Source: Armillaria gallica
Taxonomy: Eukaryota > Basidiomycota > Agaricomycetes > Agaricales > Physalacriaceae
Reading direction: 5' to 3'
NCBI GenBank assembly: GCA_037576215.1
Contig: JBANDB010000021.1
Coordinates: forward strand, 682,001-746,000
DNA: 64,000 bases
Below are positions 57,927 through 64,000 of this stretch, one piece after another. Both the position numbers and the translations under genes were made by a program. The notes under the pieces are model-generated. The model saw only the letters and a list, made by a program, of their open reading frames with translations, made no database searches and was not told the DNA's origin. Positions within the stretch are counted from its first letter, which is position 1. Each line of letters begins with the position of its first letter.

Positions 57927-59552
57927 CTACGTCGATTCATGCACCACTTTGAGCTCATCACATATGTCCTTCCACCGCTTCATATCCTCGTCAGCATCGA
58001 AAGGGACCGTGCTACAGCTTGCGAACCGAACGTTCTCCAAGAACGTACGTTGAGGCGGGTGCTCTCTGTCCCTTTCGAATTTGCCAGAAATCTCGCCGGT
58101 TGGCTCCTCTTTTCTCGTCTCTACCGCTCCTTTATATCTGGACTCGAGCATATCGAAGAACGGTTTGGCGTTAACTGAAGGAAACCTTGGTGAAAACGTA
58201 AGGTTGCGTAGTGTTGGTAATATCAAGTGCCGGTCAGACTTCATGGTCAGTCCCACCAGAAGGTCGTCAGGGAGATTTGTCGTGTGGAGATAAAGGTTCT
58301 CAACACGGTCGACGACGTGGAGAAAATCGAGAAAATGTTTAATATTTCGAGGGTCGTGGATGAAATTGCAAGCGAGGTCAAGAGTCTTCAAGTAGGCGGA
58401 GGATGTAGCTATTTTGGGAAAGTGAACAATTCGATCGTGGGGGAAGTTGAGAGTCAGATAGGAAAGTGATGGGAGTACGAGGAATCTGAGAATATGAGCG
58501 ATAGCGCCAGAATGAGAAGATCGTGTTTCTTCTACGACGAGATCCTGCACAGTCGGAAACGTGATGGGAGAGCTTGGAGAGGCCTTGGAACTTCCGCAGT
58601 ACAGAGATAGGCGTTTCGCCGACTTTAATTGCTTCATAGCAGTCCAGCTGTGTTTATCAGCGGAATCGTCGCAGGTGTAGGTAGTCAAATTGGACCAGGG
58701 AAGACGAAAGACAATGCATGGATAGGCGTTGCCGCTAGACTGAAAGCTTCGCAGGTGAGCTGCCGATCTGAACGTATCCACAACAATAGACCGCTCTGAG
58801 GAAGGTGTGGTGTCTTTGATCCTCACAACGAGCTCCCGTAATCTAGAGAACACGTTTCCTGAAAATGCTGCCACCGTGCTTGGCGGCAGGTTCATATACA
58901 ACCGTTTCCATCTGCACGAGCTGAGCTCCAGCAATGCAAAAGCAGGATGCTCTGAAATGGGACGAGAAGAACCGGAATGAAGTGAGACGCACAGATCAGA
59001 ATCTCGAGAACGTTCAAGCTGGAGGCCGAGCCTATAAAGACAGGTCCTATGCGACACACGAAATTCCTTGTACCGATAGGTGTCGAATACGATGGTAGAC
59101 CAGAGACGGGGTAAAGAGAGGGCTACGTCACGCCACCTTCGACTGACACGGGTGAACGTCCAAGGCGGGCATCGTGGGTCGAGGGAATCCTCGGGTCCTT
59201 GAGGCGCCGTCATAATGTCCTGCCAGTCAGACACACACCATGAGAAGATCTCATAGAAAATCTCGTTCGACAGCGCGCGAATCGGGTGCAGCAGCGTCGT
59301 AGCATCTAAAGCATATAACGTGACTCGTTCCCTTTCTCGTAACAGCTTTTCCAACGCCTTTCGCATCTCTTGGATTTCCTCGTCGATCGCTGAAAGAGAA
59401 GCAGGTGCATCTCTGACTGCAGCCAGTAGAGAGGGCGTTTCAGCTTCCAACGGCGGGCCGTTCTGGCGCAGTAGCTGGGCGACACGAGTCGAACGGAGAG
59501 TTTGGGCGTCAGGCAGTGCAACTATATGGCAAAATGAGCAGGTTTGTGACAT
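57927..59552 (-). CDS. Long F-box protein F
   Basis: An intronless frame of 541 residues from the Met that begins MSQTCSFCHI; an upstream in-frame Met (59573) adds seven residues but does not match paralogue E. It has the same parts as E: a Cys pair (CSFC), LRQNGPPLEAETPSL, a coiled coil (IDEEIQEMRKALEKLLRERE), the F-box (LLHPIRALSNEIFYEIFSWC, RVSRRWRDVALSLPRLWSTI) and a leucine-rich body (LVLPSLSYLTLNF, LKTLDLACNF, VENLYLHTTNL), ending in WKDICDELKVVHES. It lies opposite to E, about 2.8 kb away, with the zinc finger gene between them. A role as a ubiquitin ligase adaptor is inferred. Confidence 0.87.
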   Translation of the reverse strand: MSQTCSFCHIVALPDAQTLRSTRVAQLLRQNGPPLEAETPSLLAAVRDAPASLSAIDEEIQEMRKALEKLLRERERVTLYALDATTLLHPIRALSNEIFYEIFSWCVSDWQDIMTAPQGPEDSLDPRCPPWTFTRVSRRWRDVALSLPRLWSTIVFDTYRYKEFRVSHRTCLYRLGLQLERSRDSDLCVSLHSGSSRPISEHPAFALLELSSCRWKRLYMNLPPSTVAAFSGNVFSRLRELVVRIKDTTPSSERSIVVDTFRSAAHLRSFQSSGNAYPCIVFRLPWSNLTTYTCDDSADKHSWTAMKQLKSAKRLSLYCGSSKASPSSPITFPTVQDLVVEETRSSHSGAIAHILRFLVLPSLSYLTLNFPHDRIVHFPKIATSSAYLKTLDLACNFIHDPRNIKHFLDFLHVVDRVENLYLHTTNLPDDLLVGLTMKSDRHLILPTLRNLTFSPRFPSVNAKPFFDMLESRYKGAVETRKEEPTGEISGKFERDREHPPQRTFLENVRFASCSTVPFDADEDMKRWKDICDELKVVHEST

Positions 59553-60267
59553 TTTTCCCTTGAAAATAGTCAATATATGCGCCTTTTCACAGCATTAACA
59601 ACACTCACAGATACCGCGGGATCTGGTCATGAGCTGAGCGCAGAGCCTCAGAATACGACTAAAGACAATTCAAGAGAGGCCGGGATACACGTCTTTCGGA
59701 GTCTGTACCACGTCTAGCCGCGAGGAGACTGCTACTGTCGACCGGGATGGTGGTTGAAGCTAAGGAGAAAGCTGGACGTAGTTGATATGCTTAGTAATTT
59801 CGAAAGGGAAGGTTAAAAGAATCGGTCACAAAGCGTCACAGGATCGGATAAATCGGACAGATGCTTCGATGATCAGATGTTGATCGACGCTGCTGCCTAG
59901 TTGGTAAACAACGGTACACCTCAGAGGCTCAGCTATCCCGCCGTCGCTGCTCGTCGACTGACGCAACGGTGACAGTATTTTTAAGAACTGATTTTCAAGT
60001 TTTCGCCTGGGTATTGTATTCCAACACTTCCATCTTATAATAAAATGCCTGGTCAGAATATCGTGGACATCGTTACTCACGCAATAGTCAGCGGGTTTGG
60101 CTTCTATTAAAGCTATACATTCACAGTCGCATAGATCCACGTCATGGTGGAAGGTCTTGGAAAGTACACGTGTAGCTCCCATGGATCGACTAGTAATTGA
60201 AATTACGATTTCAACAGCACTGAACTATATATATAAGGCACTTGACGCACCATCGTCGTCTAACATC
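59553..60267. other. Intergenic; shared promoter region of F-box F and ankyrin gene 2
   Basis: From about 60160 the sequence matches the promoter of ankyrin gene 1, including CACGTG (60167-60172) and the CTAGTAATTGAAATTACGA stretch. No coding exon seen. Confidence 0.6.
60226..60236 (+). promoter_or_regulatory. TATA box of ankyrin gene 2
   Basis: TATATATATAA lies about 32-42 nt before the ATG. At the same place copy 1 has AATAAAAGG, so the two copies differ in core promoter strength while flanking promoter DNA is shared. Confidence 0.5.
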
Positions 60268-61626
60268 ATGTTTGATCCTGAACGACCACCAGCACCACCA
60301 TATGGTGACTATAGCCATACAACGCCAGTGATTAGTACCCCAGGCGATGAAATCGCGCCTCCTCCCCCGCCTCTTTTTGCCCAGTCATGCGCGAAATCTC
60401 ATGCTTTCCACCTCGCCATCGCCCAACATGACTATGACCTCGTATCGCATTTTCTTACTTCGACTCCAGCCCTAGCAACTCCGAACACCCTCTCCTGTTA
60501 CGGCAATACACCTCTCTTCACCGCGATCCGTGCTCGAGACATCAAAATAGTACGACTTCTCCTCGCTCACGGCGCGGACGTCAATGGGTGGAGCTCGCCT
60601 CTGTATAGCGCCGCCGATCCAGCGCACGAACAACTATACGAATCCCAATATCGTTGCTACGCAAATAAAGAAACAGAACGGGCATTCTCGGCCTTCCAAC
60701 AAGGAGAGCAGGTCGACATGGATCATTTCCTAGATAAAGGGATGGTGCCTCGTACTCCTCTCATGGAGGCCGCGTCAGCAGGTCAGATCGCCGTGGTAAA
60801 GCTTCTCATGCAAGAATATGGCGCAGATGATATCGCTGTCGCACCTGACGGCCAAACGGCTCTGCGTCTTGCCGCTGCAAACCAGCACCGTGAAATTACT
60901 AGTTTTTTGCCGGCTCGACGTCTAGGTGTCTTCAAACGGATTCGATGCGAGTTTTTCTCTCACTCTGTGTTCGCATTGTAGTGTCTGATGACCTTCTTGG
61001 TTTCAGTCAGATCGAGGAAAGCCATCAAGCGCATCAAAGTCATCGCCCGGAGGCTCTACGACATCGGCGAATTCTTTCTATGGACCATCCCCAAGGAAAT
61101 TTGGAAAGTCCTAACGTGGAAGAATGCCATCCACGTCGGGAAGACCCTCTTCTGGAGAGTACCCAAATTCTTCTTATATCGCATTCCAAAATTCTTCCTC
61201 TGGAACATTCCCAAATACCTGATCACAGAATTCCCGTGGGTCAGCTTTGGAAGATATTTGTGGAGGACGATGAAAGGAATTCCCGAATTCCTGAGGCGGA
61301 TGGGGATAAGTCTGTACAACCTGCTGGTGACTATGGCGAACAAGGTCAGCGAGGTTATTCAGAGATTTCTTTCCCTGTTACACACGATTGCGCTGGCGAT
61401 CTGGACACTCTTGAAGGAGATCACCCTTCATGATGTGTGGAACGCGATATGCGACCTTGGCCGAGCCATTTTTATGGATCTGCCGCGAGCCGTTTGGGAA
61501 GGGACCAAGGTGGTATACAGTCCTCGACAGGAAACTCCAAATTTCGCTGCAGATTGGGTTGATGGTGGTGATGAGCATGTTTTGGGTGGTGTTGTACATC
61601 CCAAAGCAGCTGGGCAAGATATGTAA
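60268..61626 (+). CDS. Ankyrin protein with W-x-x-P-K repeat domain, copy 2 (frameshifted end)
   Basis: Exons 60268-60950 and 61011-61626 give 432 residues. The ankyrin part closely follows copy 1 (GNTPLFTAIRARDIKIVRLL, RTPLMEAASAGQIAVVKLL). The C-terminal domain keeps fewer repeat units (LWTIPKE, FWRVPKF, LYRIPKF, LWNIPKY). The site used as splice donor in copy 1 is GC here; a GT two bases further on, paired with an AG four bases downstream, restores the frame (RCESRKAIKRIK). Near 61517 two bases present in copy 1 are missing (TACAGGGTCC against TACAGTCC), so the true C-terminus (VVRLGKEIIVYFWPKAMLD, ending about 61702) is now out of frame and the protein ends in 38 unrelated residues. It may still be a working shorter protein or an early pseudogene. 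Confidence 0.65.
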
Positions 61627-63264
61627 GGAGGTAGGCGCTGTTGTCGTGCGCCTTGGGAAGGAGATCATCGTATACTTTTGGCCGAAGGCGATGCTGGATT
61701 GATTGTGGCTCCAAGTTCATGTGGGGATGATATGTGCGCGCTTCGAATGTGTACCACGGCAGATTGTATGACATGACACAGGTGTTTCTGTTTACTCTAC
61801 TAATATACTCATTTCTTGAACCTCTGCGGTAAGTTGAAATTGGAGAGAAGTATACCTTCAGCCCACTACGAGTGAGGAAAATGAACGTTCGGTGTGGCAT
61901 AAATAAGCGACGAATAGAGATTGAGATGTTCCAGTTAATTTGAGAACCATTAATGGATATCCACAACGGACGCGACCTGGTGGCGCCAAGATGACAGGAA
62001 ATGTCTGCTTAGATGGTAGATACGCACATTCAAGCTCCAACAGACTACAGTCGGCGAAATCTTTTGATAGACGATAAAGAAGACATCGAAGGACGGTGCA
62101 GAATGTAGAAAGGCAGGAAGCAATTTTACAGCCAAGCCAAGGTCAGGTGCCAGTCTCCAGGTCGTTCCGTTTGTTGTCAATTTCGCAATGATAGTCCTGC
62201 GTGGTCGGAATATGTGAGCGGTTACTTTTTAAACAACTGCGAGTACTCACCGGGTTCTCTGTTTCTTAGTATTGAACTGTATATACCAAGTCCGACAAAT
62301 TACAATTATGGGACCATGACATACATGGAATAAAATGAACTTCTAGATCCTGGTATTTTTCCTCGTCGACATCATCTCCACGGCCGCGCGGGATTTACCT
62401 GAGAGATGGAAGGGGAAAGGGTCAGAACATAACCAGATACAGGAGTTCACTAACTTTATGCTGCTTCAGCTCCGCAAAAAAAAAACCAATCTGACTCAAC
62501 CATAGCTATTAGCTGTACAAATCACGGACAAGCCTACGACGGTGGAAGCAGTACACGTGTGACACGTGATAAATGTTGATTCCTGGACTGAGCACGTCGT
62601 GGAAGATCGTTAGACTGGTTAGCGAGTCTAGGCAATCGTGGGAGAGAAAAAAGAGGCGCGTGACCACGTGCTGCCGCGAAACCCGATCTGCGCTGATGCT
62701 TATACTCTGACATTTCTTCAATGCTACGCGCCGTCATTTGCTTTTTCCCCCAAACATCGAAGCAACGTGATTATACTCTTACTTATTGCTACAAAAGGGT
62801 TTCGCTGACACCTTACAGCGCGGCGCAGTTCAATGGCCGTTTCTCTTTGGACGAACTTCCGTGGAAGGAGCCCATGAATTATGTACCGGTAATACGGGAT
62901 TTTTGTTGCATATCTGCGTGTTTCCCATGAAGAGAAGGTTCGCTTGCAGGTCTAGGCATCCACGAGGCTCTATTGGTTGGCGCTCATCAGCAGCAAACGT
63001 ATTCTCAACCTGCCGTCAACCTTCTGTGTTGTGCAAATGTTTAGTCCTTAGTCTCTGGTGATGGTACTCGTGGTTCAAAATTTGCAAATAATTGACCTTT
63101 AAAGCACGAAAGGGAGTCAGTAATGCTCCAGTGCTAGATCTTCATAAGACTCTCGCCGAGGTGCCTCTTGATGCCGGACTTCTCGAGATCAAGGCCGGCT
63201 CGGGTCTGTATTTAAATCTAATTCCTGGGCGCCTTTCGCTTACAACTTTTAACACTCGTCTCCG
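61627..63264. other. Conserved intergenic region of block 3
   Basis: Its start (61627-61702) is the old out-of-frame end of ankyrin gene 2. Further on are the small element copy 3, a CACGTG at 62666-62671 and the promoter of F-box/LRR gene D. No additional gene is seen. Confidence 0.6.
62395..62475 (-). other. Conserved small element, copy 3 (intron-like)
   Basis: On the minus strand ATAAAGTTA (start codon lost, ATG to ATA) is followed by a 52-nt intron-like stretch (62399-62450: donor GTGAAC, the CCCCTTCCATCTCTCAG acceptor seen also in copy 1). Its position and strand relative to the F-box gene agree with copies 1 and 2. Confidence 0.4.
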
Positions 63265-64000
63265 ATGTTGCTCTCAGTGCCCAGCGAAATTCAGAGTAAG
63301 ATTGCCTTTGAAGTGAGCGCACAGGTCACGATGCTAAAATAAAATACTAACAAGTTCTCTGGTAGGCAGATCATCGAACACGCCAGCGTCTGCGACGTAC
63401 GTGCAAACTTCTCAGTGACGTTGCCACACCTCTCGTCTTCCGGGCAGTCTACGTAGACCCATCTTGGAGGCAACACCCCAATTCATCTCTCGTCTTTCTC
63501 CAATCGCTTATCTCTGGTCCGAAATTGGCGCAACACATCCGTCATCTTTCCCTCTTTCTGCCTAACAACTCCAGGCGCAATCCTTCCCGTTTCACTACCG
63601 AAGCTCGAATCCAGAAGAGAGAAGATAGACTGAATTCATTCGATGTGATGTTCCTTGGAGCTATTCCGTCGATGGTATCAATGAGATCGTTGTTGTAAGT
63701 TTCATAAGATTTGATGCACTCATCGATATTGATGACCAGTTTGCCCACAGTTGGACGAGTAATGTAGACTCAGGACCAAGTTACGCTGAGCTAATGTTCG
63801 AAGGGTTCGGAAGACTGCCCCTCTTGTCCAGCCTAAAGATATACAGCTTGGGTGAATGGGACATACCTTGGTATCCATTTCGTCACATTCGAGATATTAA
63901 CTATTGGGGAGATAGTGACAACGAGCTCCTTGATTTCCTCACATACACCCCGAACATAGAAAGTATAGATTTGTATGTTCGGCCCGGCAAGCGTGACGGA
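63265..64000 (+). CDS. F-box/LRR protein D, 3' end beyond window
   Basis: Exons 63265-63312, 63366-63694 and 63751 to the window edge follow the exon plan of genes B and C (first exon 48 nt, phases 0 and 2). About 209 residues are visible. The F-box starts MLLSVPSEIQSKIAFE and continues ADHRTRQRLRRTCKLLSDV. LRR-type sequence follows (FGRLPLLSSLKIYSLGEWDI, NELLDFLTYTPNIESIDLYV). It is the right-hand member of block 3 and the inverted counterpart of gene B, though the protein resembles C about as much. No disabling change in the visible part. Confidence 0.82.

Larger units (their letters stand above)
60160..64000 (+). repeat. Duplicated block 3, reverse complement of block 1
   Basis: In order: the ankyrin promoter, ankyrin gene 2, its 3' flank (ACTAATATACTCATTTCTTG near 61800 matches a stretch near 22870 of block 1), the small element (minus strand) and F-box/LRR gene D. 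The block continues past the window. Inversion relative to block 1 is direct from gene order and strands. Confidence 0.75.

Noticed and set aside
60097..60267. Upstream extension of the ankyrin 2 open frame by 57 codons
   Set aside because: It crosses the promoter shared with copy 1, including the TATA box; copy 1 has no matching extension.

Overview
The window is nuclear DNA of a filamentous fungus, almost certainly a mushroom-forming basidiomycete (Agaricomycetes). Genes are cut by many 45-60 nt GT-AG introns. The gene families are typical of that group: large multigene families of F-box/LRR and MATH/BTB proteins, a YAT-type amino acid permease, an S28 serine peptidase, a MYND protein and hAT transposon debris. 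There are no operons, rRNA genes or CRISPR arrays. I could not identify the species.

Layout. 0-1.8 kb: the 5' part of a xylulokinase gene (minus strand). 4.2-10.3 kb: two MATH/BTB genes around a type II membrane, HtrL/YibB-like protein gene. 10.4-12.1 kb: a possible non-autonomous element with 12-bp inverted ends. 13.4-15 kb: F-box/LRR gene A. 15.9-16.9 kb: an NmrA/EasG-like reductase gene with an in-frame amber codon. 18.2-18.45 kb: a relic of a second F-box family. 18.8-19.9 kb: a MYND gene with a 15-nt exon. 20-24.6 kb: F-box/LRR gene B, a small conserved element and an ankyrin gene (block 1). 28.1-29.6 kb: an unexplained tandem array. 31.1-34.3 kb: a truncated hAT transposon between two very long palindromes. 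34.7-36.4 kb: a hypothetical membrane protein gene. 37.2-41.3 kb: F-box/LRR gene C and the same small element, split by an insertion carrying a zinc-finger relic (block 2). 42-44.2 kb: S28 serine peptidase. 45.2-46.7 kb: a secreted BNR-type protein. 50.7-52.8 kb: amino acid permease. 53.5-59.6 kb: two long F-box genes in convergent orientation around a C2H2 gene. 60.2-64 kb: ankyrin gene 2, the small element and F-box/LRR gene D (block 3, the reverse complement of block 1).

The main theme is local gene birth and decay. Two F-box families and one MATH/BTB family, all candidate substrate adaptors of cullin-RING ubiquitin ligases, make up most of the coding DNA. One multi-gene block exists in inverted copies about 36 kb apart plus a partial third copy. 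Its ankyrin member has a C-terminal domain of repeated W-x-x-P-K motifs that I do not recognise; one copy carries a 132-bp internal duplication and the other a 2-nt frameshift. Shared CACGTG sites lie beside each copy. The metabolic and secreted genes (xylulokinase, peptidase, BNR protein, permease) fit a saprotroph or plant-associated fungus using plant polymers and peptides, but nothing here ties them into one pathway.

Exon boundaries were worked out by hand from splice signals, reading-frame continuity and comparison among the paralogues in the window. Family names come from recognised motifs, not from searches.
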